NCBI RefSeq assembly: GCF_000768675.1
Contig: NZ_AVPI01000023.1
Location: forward strand, 1-64,000
DNA from: Knoellia flava TL1
GTDB taxonomy: Bacteria; Actinomycetota; Actinomycetes; Actinomycetales; Dermatophilaceae
DNA: 64,000 nucleotides
Reading direction: 5' to 3'
A program made the position numbers and the translations under genes. Below, piece by piece: positions 1 to 9,303 of this stretch; within the stretch, counting starts at the first letter, position 1; each line of letters begins with the position of its first letter. Below the pieces are notes generated by a model that had not been told where the DNA came from, made no database searches, and saw only the letters and a program-made list of their open reading frames with translations.

Positions 1-729
1 CACGTGCCGCTCGCACCCCCGCCCCCGCCGCGTCCGCGTCGCCGCACCGCCGGCTTCGCCGGGTTCGCCCTCGTCCTGGGCCTCGCGGCCGTCGGCTACG
101 GCGCCGGGCTCATGCTCGACGGCCCGGTCGGCTTCCCCGGCTCGCAGGAGCTCTTCGGCGGCGTCCTCGCCCTCGGCGCGGCCTCCCTCGCGACGATGAT
201 CATCGGCCTCACCGGACGACGCAGCCTCCTCTCGGCCACGCTCGTCGCGATCCTCGGCCTCGGTGTCGGCACGGCCGGCATCGTCGAGAGCTCGTGGGAG
301 GGCGACCGCGGCGTCCGGACCTGGACCCCGTCAGCCTCGACGACCCCGCAGGAGTTCGACCACAGCGTCGGGCGCACGACGGTCGACCTCCGTCCGCTCT
401 TCGCCTCGATCGCGGCCCGGCCCACCTCGTCCGGGGGCTCGGTGCCCGTGCCGGACCCCGCGGTCGCGCCGCAGGACCTCGACATCGAGCAGGGCGCGGG
501 TGAGATGACGATCCTCGTCCCCGCCGGCGCCAACGCCCAGATCCGGGCCAAGGCCGAGTTCGGCGAGGTCCGTGTCGTCGGCAACCTGCCCGAGGGCTTC
601 TCGAACCGCGACGACGGGCGCAACGACGGACCGAGCGAGACGCTGAGCCTCGACCTCGGCACCGGCGCGCCCGACGTCATCATCCGCGCCGACATCACCG
701 TCGGCCAGATCACCATCCAGGAGGGCTGA
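1..729 (+). CDS. LiaF-like membrane protein, C-terminal part (cut by window edge)
   Basis: The frame is open to the first base of the window, so the gene almost certainly starts upstream; the GTG at base 4 is only the first in-window start. What remains (about 243 codons) begins with a Pro/Arg-rich stretch, followed by three hydrophobic segments (about residues 17-40, 50-70 and 75-97). The tail of about 110 residues is soluble and beta-rich, of the kind found at the C-terminus of LiaF/PspC-type envelope-stress membrane proteins. I infer an envelope-stress or surface-sensing membrane protein; the PspC domain, if any, would lie outside the window. The next gene follows 3 bp after the stop, suggesting an operon. 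Confidence 0.55.
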   Translation, partial: HVPLAPPPPPRPRRRTAGFAGFALVLGLAAVGYGAGLMLDGPVGFPGSQELFGGVLALGAASLATMIIGLTGRRSLLSATLVAILGLGVGTAGIVESSWEGDRGVRTWTPSASTTPQEFDHSVGRTTVDLRPLFASIAARPTSSGGSVPVPDPAVAPQDLDIEQGAGEMTILVPAGANAQIRAKAEFGEVRVVGNLPEGFSNRDDGRNDGPSETLSLDLGTGAPDVIIRADITVGQITIQEG

Positions 730-732
730 CCC

Positions 733-1122
733 ATGAGCCGGCACGACGACACGACCCGCATCGAGACCCTCCTCGACGAGTCCGGCGCCGACAAGGACTC
801 CGGCACCAACGAGGACTCCCGCACCACCGAGGACGCCTCCGCCACCTCGACGCCGGCGGCGTCGGCGTCGGCGTCGACGAACGCACCGTGGTCGCCCTAC
901 GAGGTGCACCGGTCCACGCCCGAGTTCAAGTCGGGCCCGGCCCCGACGACCTCCGTCGTCGGCCTCCTCGGCCTGCTCACCGTCATCGCGGTGCTCGTCG
1001 CGCAGGCCACCGATCTCGACATCCCCTGGGGTGTCGTCGGACCCGTCGCCGTGGTGGGCGCCGGCGTCCTGCTCGTCGTCCTCGGGCTGGCGGGCCTGCG
1101 TGGTCAGCGGTACAGGGGCTGA
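733..1122 (+). CDS. Small two-TM membrane protein, hypothetical
   Basis: This 129-residue protein is encoded just behind the LiaF-like gene. The first 50 or so residues are acidic and Ser/Thr/Ala-rich, and the second half carries two adjacent hydrophobic helices (about residues 72-90 and 98-120) ending in a basic tail. I do not recognise a named family. The topology suggests a small integral membrane protein with a cytoplasmic N-terminus. The tight spacing suggests co-transcription and a shared envelope role. It ends 4 bp before the convergent Nudix gene. Confidence 0.6.
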   Translation: MSRHDDTTRIETLLDESGADKDSGTNEDSRTTEDASATSTPAASASASTNAPWSPYEVHRSTPEFKSGPAPTTSVVGLLGLLTVIAVLVAQATDLDIPWGVVGPVAVVGAGVLLVVLGLAGLRGQRYRG

Positions 1123-1126
1123 GGAC

Positions 1127-1810
1127 TCACGCGGGTTCGCCGGCGACGGCGAGCGCATCGGGGACCGAGCTCGCGAGCGGCAGGCTCGCGAGCTCGGTCT
1201 CCGTCACCCACCGGGCCGCCGAGGTCGAGCCACCCACGTCGAGCACGACGGGGTCGGTCGGCTCGTGACAGGCCGCGGTGTGGAAGAGCCGCACCGCGTG
1301 GAAGTCCTCGACCCGTCCGCTCGGCGCCCGGCCGACCCAGTGCCGCGTGAGCACCGTGAGGAGCCGCACGTCGGTCACCCGCTGGCCGGTCTCCTCGTGG
1401 ACCTCGCGGACGACGGCGTCGACTGGCTGCTCACCCGGGTCGAGACCCCCGCCGGGCAGGTTCCACAGACCGGCCGCGTTGGTCCGTTCGGAGAGCTCGG
1501 TGAGGAGCACACCCCGGCTGCTGCGCACGACGGCATATGCCGCGATGCGTTGGTAGGGAACGGCGTTCGCGACGTCGACCTCCGTGAGCCCGTCGTCGCG
1601 CGGCACACTCGGACCGGTGGCGGCGGTGACGTCGTCGCGGAGGCGTTGGACGGCATACCGGATCTCGAGGTCGTCGGACGTGCTGCGGACGGCGGACAGC
1701 GGTGAGCCGGCCCAGCCGAGCGCGGCGAGCTCCGTCGCGGGGTCCGTGCCGTGCCCGAGCTCGAAGCGGGCCACCTCCTCCCCCGCGTGGAGTGCGACGA
1801 CGGCGATCAC
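1127..1810 (-). CDS. Nudix hydrolase
   Basis: The 227-residue protein has a complete Nudix box at about residues 120-142 (GGG-x5-E, then REVHEETG), the Mg-binding signature of enzymes that cleave nucleoside diphosphates linked to another moiety. The substrate cannot be read from the sequence. About 85 residues precede the Nudix fold and match nothing I recognise. The GTG start overlaps the stop of the upstream glycosyltransferase (GTGA), so the two are translationally coupled. Two copies of the GTATGCCG-type motif lie in the gene: one in the Arg-Tyr-Ala-Val stretch near residue 51, and an overlapping double site near residue 91. Confidence 0.85.
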   Translation of the reverse strand: MIAVVALHAGEEVARFELGHGTDPATELAALGWAGSPLSAVRSTSDDLEIRYAVQRLRDDVTAATGPSVPRDDGLTEVDVANAVPYQRIAAYAVVRSSRGVLLTELSERTNAAGLWNLPGGGLDPGEQPVDAVVREVHEETGQRVTDVRLLTVLTRHWVGRAPSGRVEDFHAVRLFHTAACHEPTDPVVLDVGGSTSAARWVTETELASLPLASSVPDALAVAGEPA

Positions 1811-2952
1811 CGGGCGGCCTCGTGGAGGGACCGTGCCCGGGCGTACTCGTCGAGCGTCGCGTCGACGACGCGCTCCCAGGACTGCGCGGGCGACGTCCCG
1901 AGGTTGTGGGCCCGCAGCCGCGCCAGCTCCTCGGGGTGGGCAGCGAGCTCCGCGAGGGCCGTCGCGAGACCCGCGTCGGACGAGCGGAGTATGCCGTCGC
2001 GCCCGTCCTCGACGAAGTCGTCGACCCCTGTGCCCTTCCGGGCCAGGACCGCGAGACCCGCGGTGCGCGCCTCGAGGGCCGCGATGCCGAAGGCCTCGAG
2101 CCGTGCGGTCGTGAGGTAGGCGTCGCTGCGCCAGTGCAGGTCACGCAGGGCGTCGCGGTCGAGGCGTCCCGGCGTGTGCACCCAGTCGACGCCGTGGCGG
2201 TCGAGCTCCGCCCGCACGAGCCGCCGCTGAGGTCCGTCACCGATGAGGTGGGCCTCGAGGCGCGCGCCGGGCGCCAGGGTGTGGAGCCGCTCGCGGGCCC
2301 CGCGCAGCACGTGGACGAGGGCGCCGGGTCGCTTGCGCCGGACGAAGCGCAGCGCGCTGACGACGCGCACGACGCCGTCGTCGGGTCGCTGCGTGCCGAG
2401 GTCCTGCGGTGGCCGCCAGTGGTCGACGTCGATGCCGTTGCCGAGGACGTGCACGTCCGTCGTGCCGGCGACCTCGCCCACCCGCTCGGCGGCCATCGCC
2501 GACACCGCCGACAGGGCGACCCCGGCGTCGTGCCAACGGCGCGCGTGGCCGAGCAGCCGGAAGACCGGGATGCTGCGGTCGAGGACGCAGTGCCAGGTCG
2601 TCGCCGTCGGCAGACCGGCGCCGAGCGCGACGCCGACCATGTCCGTGGCGAAGGGGCTCACGACGCCCATGTGCGCGTGCGCGACGTCGAAGCGGCCGTG
2701 GCGGAGGAGGGCGGCGACCTCGTCCTTGACGAACGGGTTCACCGGCGGCGCCCCCGGCACGCGCAGCGGGAGGCGGTGGACGGTGACGCCCCCGGACGAG
2801 GTCGTCGAGTGCTCTCGGGTGTCGCCTGCGGTCGCGGTGACGACCTCGACCTCGTGCCCGGCCGCGGCGAGCCGGTGCGCGAGGTCGTGCACCTGGACCT
2901 CGATCCCGCCGACGCGCGGCAGGTAGCAGTCCGACAAAAGGGCGATCCTCAC
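1807..2952 (-). CDS. GT4-family glycosyltransferase
   Basis: The protein has the GT-B layout of retaining GT4 enzymes. The N-terminus RIALLSDCYLPRVGGIE carries the Gly-Gly acceptor loop. The linker contains GNGIDVDHW, and the C-terminal half carries the EAFGIAALEA-type nucleotide-sugar motif. Such enzymes transfer a sugar from an NDP donor to lipid or small-molecule acceptors at the membrane; MshA and the Pim transferases are relatives. The GTG at 2952 starts exactly at the conserved strand; an ATG at 2970 would add six residues. It is divergent from the PIG-L gene only 35 bp away, and the three neighbours look like a small glycoconjugate locus. Confidence 0.85.
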   Translation of the reverse strand: MRIALLSDCYLPRVGGIEVQVHDLAHRLAAAGHEVEVVTATAGDTREHSTTSSGGVTVHRLPLRVPGAPPVNPFVKDEVAALLRHGRFDVAHAHMGVVSPFATDMVGVALGAGLPTATTWHCVLDRSIPVFRLLGHARRWHDAGVALSAVSAMAAERVGEVAGTTDVHVLGNGIDVDHWRPPQDLGTQRPDDGVVRVVSALRFVRRKRPGALVHVLRGARERLHTLAPGARLEAHLIGDGPQRRLVRAELDRHGVDWVHTPGRLDRDALRDLHWRSDAYLTTARLEAFGIAALEARTAGLAVLARKGTGVDDFVEDGRDGILRSSDAGLATALAELAAHPEELARLRAHNLGTSPAQSWERVVDATLDEYARARSLHEAAR

Positions 2953-2974
2953 GAGAGACCAGCCTGCCATGCGT

Positions 2975-2980
2975 CAGGAT
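2975..2980 (+). promoter_or_regulatory. -10 element of a near-leaderless promoter (PIG-L gene)
   Basis: CAGGAT lies 7 bp before the ATG at 2988, so transcription would start at or next to the start codon. No ribosome binding site is needed under this reading. The element overlaps the alternative ATG at 2979, arguing against that start. Confidence 0.4.
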
Positions 2981-2987
2981 GGACGCG

Positions 2988-3833
2988 ATGACTCGCACGC
3001 TCGTGGCCTTCCACGCCCATCCCGACGACGAGGCCCTCCTCACCTCCGGCACCATGGCCAAGGCTGCAGCGCAGGGGCACCGCGTCGTCCTCGTGGTCGC
3101 GACCGACGGCGCCCTGGGCCTCGCGTCCGACGACTTCCGCACCGACGGCGACCTCGCCGCGACCCGGCTCGACGAGACCCGCGCCTCCGCCGAGGTCCTC
3201 GGGGTCGACCGCGTCGAGTGGCTGGGCTACGCCGACTCCGGGCACGACGGCCCGGTGCCCGAGAACCCGCCCGGGCGGGTGCGCTTCTGCCGGGCCCCGG
3301 TCGAGGAGGCCGCCGAGCGCCTCGCCGCCGTCCTCACGACCGAGCGCGCCGACGTCCTCCTCACCTACGACGCCGCCGGTGGCTACGGGCACCGCGACCA
3401 CGTGCGCGTGCACGAGGTCGGCGCCCGGGCCGCCGAGATCGCCGGCACCCAGCGGGTGCTCGAGGCCACCGTCCCGCGGGACACCATCGCCCGGGCCGTG
3501 CGGCTCGCGGCCAAGGTCTATCCCTTCCCGAAGGAGTTCGACCCGACGAGCTTCGAGCGGGCCTTCACCGCACGGGCCGACATCACCCACCGCGTCGACG
3601 TCCGCCGTCACATCGCCGCCAAGCGCGCGTCGATGCGCGCCCACGCCTCTCAGGCCTCCAACGACGGCTCGCAGAGCGGGGACAGGACTCTCGCCGCGTT
3701 CCTGAGGATCCCGCGCCCGCTCTTCGACCTCGTCTTCGGGCGCGAGTGGTTCCGCGACCCGAGCGTGGGGCGCGGCGGCAACGGGACGGGTGCGGACGGC
3801 ATACGGACCGACGTCTTCGAGGGGCTGGCATGA
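2988..3833 (+). CDS. PIG-L family deacetylase (LmbE-like)
   Basis: The 281-residue protein carries the zinc motif AHPDDE at residues 10-15 and the second metal/active-site motif GHRDHVRVH at about 132-140. These are the hallmarks of the PIG-L/LmbE fold that removes N-acetyl groups from GlcNAc-containing small molecules and glycolipids (MshB, Mca, PIG-L). Lacking Mca-specific features, it is more likely a GlcNAc-conjugate deacetylase of unknown substrate. The start at 2988 is chosen over 2979 because a -10-like CAGGAT abuts it. Its stop overlaps the ATG of the next gene (ATGA), so the two are coupled. Confidence 0.85.
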   Translation: MTRTLVAFHAHPDDEALLTSGTMAKAAAQGHRVVLVVATDGALGLASDDFRTDGDLAATRLDETRASAEVLGVDRVEWLGYADSGHDGPVPENPPGRVRFCRAPVEEAAERLAAVLTTERADVLLTYDAAGGYGHRDHVRVHEVGARAAEIAGTQRVLEATVPRDTIARAVRLAAKVYPFPKEFDPTSFERAFTARADITHRVDVRRHIAAKRASMRAHASQASNDGSQSGDRTLAAFLRIPRPLFDLVFGREWFRDPSVGRGGNGTGADGIRTDVFEGLA

Positions 3834-4885
3834 GTCCGCGCGCGAAGCAGCTCCTGCGTGCCGTCATCGGGCTGGGTCTCGCCGCCGCCCTGCTGGGCTG
3901 GGGCTTCCCCAAGGTCGCCAAGACGACGTGGGGTGAGGTCTTCGACCAGCTCCAGCGGGTGACCGTCGTGGAGTCCCTCGGGTTCCTCGGGCTCGTCCTG
4001 CTCGGCCTCGGTTGCTACACGTTCACCTTCACCGGGTCGCTGCCCGGCCTGAGCCAGTGGCGCGCCTTCATCGTCAACATCTGCGGCTCGTCGGTGAGCA
4101 ACCTCCTCCCCGGTGGCGGGGCGGTGGGGCTCGCGGCGACCTACACGATCCTCCGGTCGTGGGGCTTCAGGAACCGCGACGTGTCGACCTCCGCCATCGT
4201 CACCGGCGTGTGGAACACCCTCGCCCGGATCGCGCTGCCGATCGTCGCCATCGTCATGCTCTGGTTCGGCAACGACGGCCTGCCGAGGTCGCTCACGAGC
4301 GCGGCCTGGGCAGCCACGATCTCGGGGTTGGCCATCTTCGCCGCGTTCGTCGCGATCCTCGCGAGCGAACGGGCGGCCCAGAGCATCGGGCGCGGGCTCG
4401 ACCGGGTGCTGGGCCCGCTCTTCCGCCGGCGCAAGCGCACGATGAGCGTGAGCGAGCTCGTCCACGACATGCGCGGCCGGATCAACGAGGTCGTCCGCAC
4501 CGGCTGGGTGCAGATGACGCTCGGGATGATCGGGTTCTTCGGCTTCTACTACCTGCTCTTCGTCCTCATCATGCGGACCGTCGGCGTCGACATGCTGCCG
4601 CTGGGGATCCTCTTCGCGGCGTTCGCCATCGGGCGCCTGCTCACGGCGGTGGGAGTCACGCCGGGTGGTGTCGGCGTCACCGAGATCGCCTCGGTCGCGG
4701 CGCTCGTCGGCTGGGGCGCCCCACCGGAGGCCGCGGCCGCCGGCATCTTCCTCTTCTCGATCTTCACGCACCTCATGGAGGTGCCCCTCGGCGCGCTCGG
4801 GTGGCTCGCGTGGTCGATGAGCCCGCGGGTCAAGGGCGCCTCCGGCGAGGACGAGGACGAGCCCGCCCGGGCCGTCACCCCCTGA
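3830..4885 (+). CDS. LPG-synthase-type (UPF0104) integral membrane protein
   Basis: The 351-residue protein is almost entirely transmembrane, with about 8-9 hydrophobic segments. Diagnostic points are the GSSVSNLLPGGGAVGLAATY segment (about residues 85-105) and the late TPGGVGVTEI motif (about residues 279-288), both typical of the lysylphosphatidylglycerol-synthase transmembrane (flippase-like) family. The soluble aminoacyl-transfer domain of MprF is absent, so a lipid-flipping or glycolipid-handling role is more likely than lysinylation. It overlaps the PIG-L gene by 4 bp and ends in an acidic tail. The combination with GT4 and PIG-L suggests assembly and translocation of a deacetylated glycolipid; that link is inference. 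Confidence 0.8.
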   Translation: MSPRAKQLLRAVIGLGLAAALLGWGFPKVAKTTWGEVFDQLQRVTVVESLGFLGLVLLGLGCYTFTFTGSLPGLSQWRAFIVNICGSSVSNLLPGGGAVGLAATYTILRSWGFRNRDVSTSAIVTGVWNTLARIALPIVAIVMLWFGNDGLPRSLTSAAWAATISGLAIFAAFVAILASERAAQSIGRGLDRVLGPLFRRRKRTMSVSELVHDMRGRINEVVRTGWVQMTLGMIGFFGFYYLLFVLIMRTVGVDMLPLGILFAAFAIGRLLTAVGVTPGGVGVTEIASVAALVGWGAPPEAAAAGIFLFSIFTHLMEVPLGALGWLAWSMSPRVKGASGEDEDEPARAVTP

Positions 4886-4907
4886 GCCGACGTTGCCGGG
4901 GTCGAGC

Positions 4908-7583
4908 TCAGTCCTGGACGAAGACGAGCGCCATCGGGGTCTGCTCGCTGCCCTGGCCCAGCGGGTTGTCGGCGAACATCTCCTCGAACCGGGTCTTGTC
5001 GCCGGGGACGTCGCTGCCGAGGACGTTGCGGCCGATGTCGTTGGCGTCCATGACGATCGTCCCGGCGAACTGGTCCTGGTATGCCGTCGGCACCCGGTCG
5101 CGGATCGCGCGCGACAGCCGCGCGGCCACCCGGTCGGGGTCCTTGGGCGCCAGCTTGGCCGAGACGTTCGACGGGTAGGCGCTGTACTCGGTCGGGCCGT
5201 CGATGGCGCGGATGTCGTTGCCAACGAGCTCGTAGAAGAGGCCCTTGCGCCCGATCGCCTTGCCCACGGCACCGCCGGCGGCGGCGTAGAGGACGCGCGG
5301 GAGGCCTGCCTCCTCGATGGCGAGCTGCATCGTGAACGGTGAGCCGAGGCCGATGCCGGCCGGGGTGCGGGTGACGTACTTCGACAGGATGCGCGCCGGC
5401 TTGCCGACCTTGATGTCCCAGATGAAGTACGACCGCCCCTGCGTGATGGCGATGATCTTCTCGGAGATGAAGAGGTACCAGCGGCCCTTCGTCGCGGCGT
5501 CGTGCTCGGGCCCGCCCTGGGGCAGGGTCGCGAAGAACTCCTCGATGCGCGGCAGCACCTTGGCGTCGAGGTCGTCGTCGGCGGCGAAGAGATCGGTGCG
5601 CAGCGGGTAGCGGCGCACGGTCTCGCCGCGCTCGGTCGTGATGTCGAGGGCCTTGCCGGCGTTGGGCTCGAGGTCGGACTTCGGCGCCGCCTGGACCTGC
5701 GCCTTCTCCTCCTGCGGGGCCTCGTCGAAGAACTCCTGGAGCCACAGCTCGAGGTTGAGGAAGCGCCAGAACATCATCGTGTCGGCGTTGTTGCTGCCCT
5801 TGATCCAGCCCTCGAAGGCGTGGAGCACCTCGGTCTGCTCGAAGTACGGACGGTTGGCGAAGGACTCGCTGAGGAAGATCGAGTAGAAGTGGTTCTTGAG
5901 CCGCATGAACCACTCGGACTGCGGCGTCGTGAAGCCGATCTTGTTGCGGCGGCGGTTGATTGACTCGGGCAGCAGGCCGCGGGTCGCGTCGCGCAGGATG
6001 CGCTTGTTCCAGCCGTCCTTGATGATCGCCTCGTCGGTGAGGCTGAAGATGAACTTCACGACCTCCTTGTCGAGGAACGGCACGCGCCCCTCGAGCGAGA
6101 ACCGCATCGTGTTCTTGTCCTCGTAGCGCAGCAGGCTCGGCAGGCTGTTGTGGAAGAGGTCCTCGATGAGCCGCTTCTTGAGGTTCGACTGCTCCACGGG
6201 GAAGCGCTCGTCGGTGAACTGCGAGGTGAAGTCGCGCTTGAGCAGCGAGGTCACCGGCACGTCCTTGCGGCCCTTGAGCTTGGCCTTGACGCGGAAGCGG
6301 CCGAGGCGGAAGAGGACGTCGAGGCTCTTGCTCAGCTCGGCGGCGGCGACCTTGGCGCCCTGCGCCCGCAGCTGGCGGAGGTAGACGGCGTAGTAGGGGA
6401 TGTAGCCGGCCATCATCTCGTCGGCGCCCTGACCGTCGAGGAGGACCGTGACGTGCTTGGTGGCCTCGCGCATCACCTGGTACTGCGCGTAGGGGCCGCT
6501 GGAGATGAGCGGCTCCTCCTGGGTGCGCACGAAGTCGCGCAGGTCGGCCTTGAACTCGTCGGCGGTCGGGAGGATCTTGTGGCCGTCGACGTGCCCCTTG
6601 CAGATGTCGAGGACGGCGTCGACGTACTGCTCCTCGTCGTTGATCGAGTTCGGGAAGACGGCGCTGAAGGTGTTCTGCTGCACGCCGACCGACCGGGTGC
6701 GCTCGTCGCCCTCGTTGATGAGCTGGTTGATGACGACGGCGACGGCCGAGCTGTCGAGGCCGCCCGAGAGCGACGTGCCGACGGGGACCTCGGACTGGAG
6801 ACGGAGCCGCACGGCCTCGACGAAGCGCTCCTTGTACTCGGCCGCGGCGGCGTCGTCGTAGGGGCGCTGCTCGAGCGCGAGCTCGGCGAGCTCCTCGCGC
6901 AGGCGGGTGAACATCGAGCGCCGGATGCCGTCGGCGTCGGCCTCGAGCATCTCGCCGGGCTGGAGCCGCTCGATGCCGTCGAAGAACGTCTCCGTGCCGT
7001 CCTCGTGGGCGCGGAAGCGCAGGTAGCGGTAGATCGAGCGCTCGTTGGGCTTCTTCTCGTAGAGCCCGCTGGCGAGGATCGGGCGGATCTCGCTGGAGAA
7101 GAGCAGGGCCTCTCCGGTGACGTCGCCGTCGGAGGCGGGCACCCGGCATACGTAGACGGGCTTGATGCCGAAGTGGTCGCGCGCGAGGGTGAGCCGCTGC
7201 TCGTCGCGGTCCCAGATGGCGAGGCCGAACATGCCGTTGAAGCGGTCGAACGCCTCGCCGCCCCACTGCGCGAACGCCTGGAGGACGACCTCGGTGTCGC
7301 TGTCGGTCTCGAACGTGCGGCCGAGGCCCTCGAGCTCGGCCCGCAGGTCGAGGTAGTTGTAGACCTCGCCGTTGTAGGCGATCGTGTAGCGCCCGTCGGC
7401 CGTCGCCATGGGCTGCTGCCCGTGCGCGACGTCGATGATCGACAGCCGCCGGTGCGCGAGTCCGCACGGTCCCTCGACGAAGAGCCCGTCGCCGTCGGGA
7501 CCTCGGTGCTGCTGGCAGTCGTTCATCGTGGCGAGGAGAGCCTCGTCCGCCGGAAGTCCGTAGTAGCCCGCGATGCCGCACAT
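4908..7583 (-). CDS. asnB: Asparagine synthetase (glutamine-hydrolysing) with fused CofE/COG1478-like C-terminal domain
   Basis: Residues 1-200 form the class II glutamine amidotransferase domain: Cys2 in MCGIAGYYG, RRLSIID, and YNGEVYN. Residues about 230-640 form the AMP-forming synthetase domain, with the pyrophosphate loop SGGLDSS at about 272-278. The protein should make asparagine, or amidate a carboxylate, using glutamine and ATP. Ordinary relatives end near residue 640. Here about 240 more residues continue in frame, with FISEKIIAITQGRS, TPAGIGLGSPFTMQLAI, VDANDIGRNVLG and DNPLGQGSEQTP. These match what I remember of proteins annotated F420-0:gamma-glutamyl ligase (COG1478). The fusion suggests both reactions act on one substrate or pathway. 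The gene stands alone, convergent with the membrane protein gene. Confidence 0.85.
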   Translation of the reverse strand: MCGIAGYYGLPADEALLATMNDCQQHRGPDGDGLFVEGPCGLAHRRLSIIDVAHGQQPMATADGRYTIAYNGEVYNYLDLRAELEGLGRTFETDSDTEVVLQAFAQWGGEAFDRFNGMFGLAIWDRDEQRLTLARDHFGIKPVYVCRVPASDGDVTGEALLFSSEIRPILASGLYEKKPNERSIYRYLRFRAHEDGTETFFDGIERLQPGEMLEADADGIRRSMFTRLREELAELALEQRPYDDAAAAEYKERFVEAVRLRLQSEVPVGTSLSGGLDSSAVAVVINQLINEGDERTRSVGVQQNTFSAVFPNSINDEEQYVDAVLDICKGHVDGHKILPTADEFKADLRDFVRTQEEPLISSGPYAQYQVMREATKHVTVLLDGQGADEMMAGYIPYYAVYLRQLRAQGAKVAAAELSKSLDVLFRLGRFRVKAKLKGRKDVPVTSLLKRDFTSQFTDERFPVEQSNLKKRLIEDLFHNSLPSLLRYEDKNTMRFSLEGRVPFLDKEVVKFIFSLTDEAIIKDGWNKRILRDATRGLLPESINRRRNKIGFTTPQSEWFMRLKNHFYSIFLSESFANRPYFEQTEVLHAFEGWIKGSNNADTMMFWRFLNLELWLQEFFDEAPQEEKAQVQAAPKSDLEPNAGKALDITTERGETVRRYPLRTDLFAADDDLDAKVLPRIEEFFATLPQGGPEHDAATKGRWYLFISEKIIAITQGRSYFIWDIKVGKPARILSKYVTRTPAGIGLGSPFTMQLAIEEAGLPRVLYAAAGGAVGKAIGRKGLFYELVGNDIRAIDGPTEYSAYPSNVSAKLAPKDPDRVAARLSRAIRDRVPTAYQDQFAGTIVMDANDIGRNVLGSDVPGDKTRFEEMFADNPLGQGSEQTPMALVFVQD

Positions 7584-7673
7584 GTGTCAGGGGTCCTCAG
7601 TTCTCGTCAGGGGATCCGGTCAAGGGTATGCCGTCCGCTCACCCGCACGACACGGCGCGAGGTGGCGTCGCGG

Positions 7674-9257
7674 TCACTCCCACTCGATGGTGCCCGGCGG
7701 CTTGCTCGTGACGTCGAGCACGACCCGGTTGACCTCGCGCACCTCGTTGGTGATGCGGGTCGAGATCTTGGCGAGCACGTCATAGGGGACGCGCGTCCAG
7801 TCCGCCGTCATCGCGTCCTCGGACGACACGGGCCGCAGCACGACGGGGTGGCCGTAGGTGCGGCCGTCGCCCTGGACGCCGACAGAGCGGACGTCGGCGA
7901 GCAGCACGACCGGGCACTGCCAGATCTCTCGGTCGAGCCCGGCCGCGGTGAGCTCGTGGCGGGCGATCTGGTCGGCGGCGCGCAGGATGTCGAGCCGCTC
8001 CGCCGTCACCTCGCCGACGATGCGGATGCCGAGGCCGGGGCCCGGGAAGGGCTGGCGCCAGACGATGCCCTCGGGCACACCGAGCTCGAGGCCGACCTGG
8101 CGCACCTCGTCCTTGAAGAGGAGGCGCAGCGGCTCGATGAGCGTGAACTGGAGGTCGTCGGGCAGGCCGCCGACGTTGTGGTGGGACTTGATGTTGGCCG
8201 TGCCCGTGCCCCCGCCGGACTCGACGACGTCGGGATAGAGGGTGCCCTGCACGAGGAACTCGACCGGGTGGCCGTCGCGCTCGGCCGAGCCGACGACGTC
8301 GCGGGCCGCCTGCTCGAAGACGCGGATGAACTCGCGCCCGATGATCTTGCGCTTCTCCTCGGGGTCCGAGACCCCGGCGAGGGCGTTCAGGAACTGCTCC
8401 TTGGCGTCGACGACGACGAGGTCGACCCCGGTCGCCTCGACGAACTCCTTCTCGACCTGCTCGGCCTCGCCGGAGCGCAGAAGCCCGTGGTCGACGAAGA
8501 CGCAGGTGAGCTGGTCACCCACGGCCCGCTGCACGAGCGCCGCGGCGACCGACGAGTCGACGCCGCCCGACAGCGCGCACAGCACGTGCTTGTCGCCGAC
8601 GGTCTCCTTGACCTGCTCGACGAGCGACTCGACGACGTTGTGCGCCGTCCAGTCGCCGGAGAGGCCCGCTCCGCGCAGGAGGAAGTTCTCGAGCACCCGC
8701 TGGCCGAAGGTCGAGTGCATGACCTCGGGGTGCCACTGCACGCCGTAGAGCCGGCGCTCGTCGTCCTCGAAGGCGGCGACCGGCGCGCCGGACGTCGTCG
8801 CCGTGACCCGCATGCCCTCGGGCGCGGCCGTCGCGGCGTCACCGTGGCTCATCCACACCGACTGGTCTGAGGGCTGGCCGTTGAAGAGGGTCGACTCGGT
8901 GTCGGAGACCTGCGCGGGGGTCGAGCCGTACTCACCCAGACCGGTCCGCTCGACGGTGCCGCCCAGCGCCTGGACCATCGCCTGGAAGCCGTAGCACATG
9001 CCGAAGACCGGCACCCCGGCCTCGAGCAGCGACGGGTCGAGGCTCGGCGCTCCCTCCTCGTAGACCGAGCTCGGCCCGCCGGAGAGGATGATCGCCGCCG
9101 GCTCCTTGGCGAGCATCTCGCTCGCCGCCATCGTCGAGGGGACGACCTCGCTGAAGACGTTGGCCTCGCGCACGCGGCGCGCGATGAGCTGGGCGTACTG
9201 GGCGCCGAAGTCGACGACGAGCACCGGGCGGTCGGACAGGTGGGGGGTCTCGCTCAC
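7674..9257 (-). CDS. guaA: GMP synthase (glutamine-hydrolysing)
   Basis: The 527-residue protein converts XMP to GMP with ATP and glutamine. The N-terminal amidotransferase has its catalytic Cys at 88 (FGMCYGFQ) and the His/Glu pair in GVQWHPEV (about 173-180). The ATP-pyrophosphatase domain begins at the loop ALSGGVDSS (about 229-237), and the C-terminal dimerisation part ends in KPPGTIEWE, as in full-length GuaA. The GTG start at 9257 lies 6 bp behind a TAGCCT -10 box, so the mRNA is probably leaderless. It follows a gene set on the same strand (UdgX, SURF1, DUF3817). guaB and guaB3 lie 10-15 kb away. Confidence 0.97.
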   Translation of the reverse strand: MSETPHLSDRPVLVVDFGAQYAQLIARRVREANVFSEVVPSTMAASEMLAKEPAAIILSGGPSSVYEEGAPSLDPSLLEAGVPVFGMCYGFQAMVQALGGTVERTGLGEYGSTPAQVSDTESTLFNGQPSDQSVWMSHGDAATAAPEGMRVTATTSGAPVAAFEDDERRLYGVQWHPEVMHSTFGQRVLENFLLRGAGLSGDWTAHNVVESLVEQVKETVGDKHVLCALSGGVDSSVAAALVQRAVGDQLTCVFVDHGLLRSGEAEQVEKEFVEATGVDLVVVDAKEQFLNALAGVSDPEEKRKIIGREFIRVFEQAARDVVGSAERDGHPVEFLVQGTLYPDVVESGGGTGTANIKSHHNVGGLPDDLQFTLIEPLRLLFKDEVRQVGLELGVPEGIVWRQPFPGPGLGIRIVGEVTAERLDILRAADQIARHELTAAGLDREIWQCPVVLLADVRSVGVQGDGRTYGHPVVLRPVSSEDAMTADWTRVPYDVLAKISTRITNEVREVNRVVLDVTSKPPGTIEWE

Positions 9258-9263
9258 GCAGAC

Positions 9264-9269
9264 AGGCTA
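9264..9269 (-). promoter_or_regulatory. -10 element, leaderless guaA promoter
   Basis: Read on the minus strand, TAGCCT lies 6 nt before the GTG start of guaA. This spacing puts the transcription start at the start codon, a frequent arrangement in actinobacteria. No -35 is obvious. Confidence 0.5.
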
Positions 9270-9303
9270 CCGGCGGCGCCGGACGCCACGGTCGGGCCGT
9301 CGG

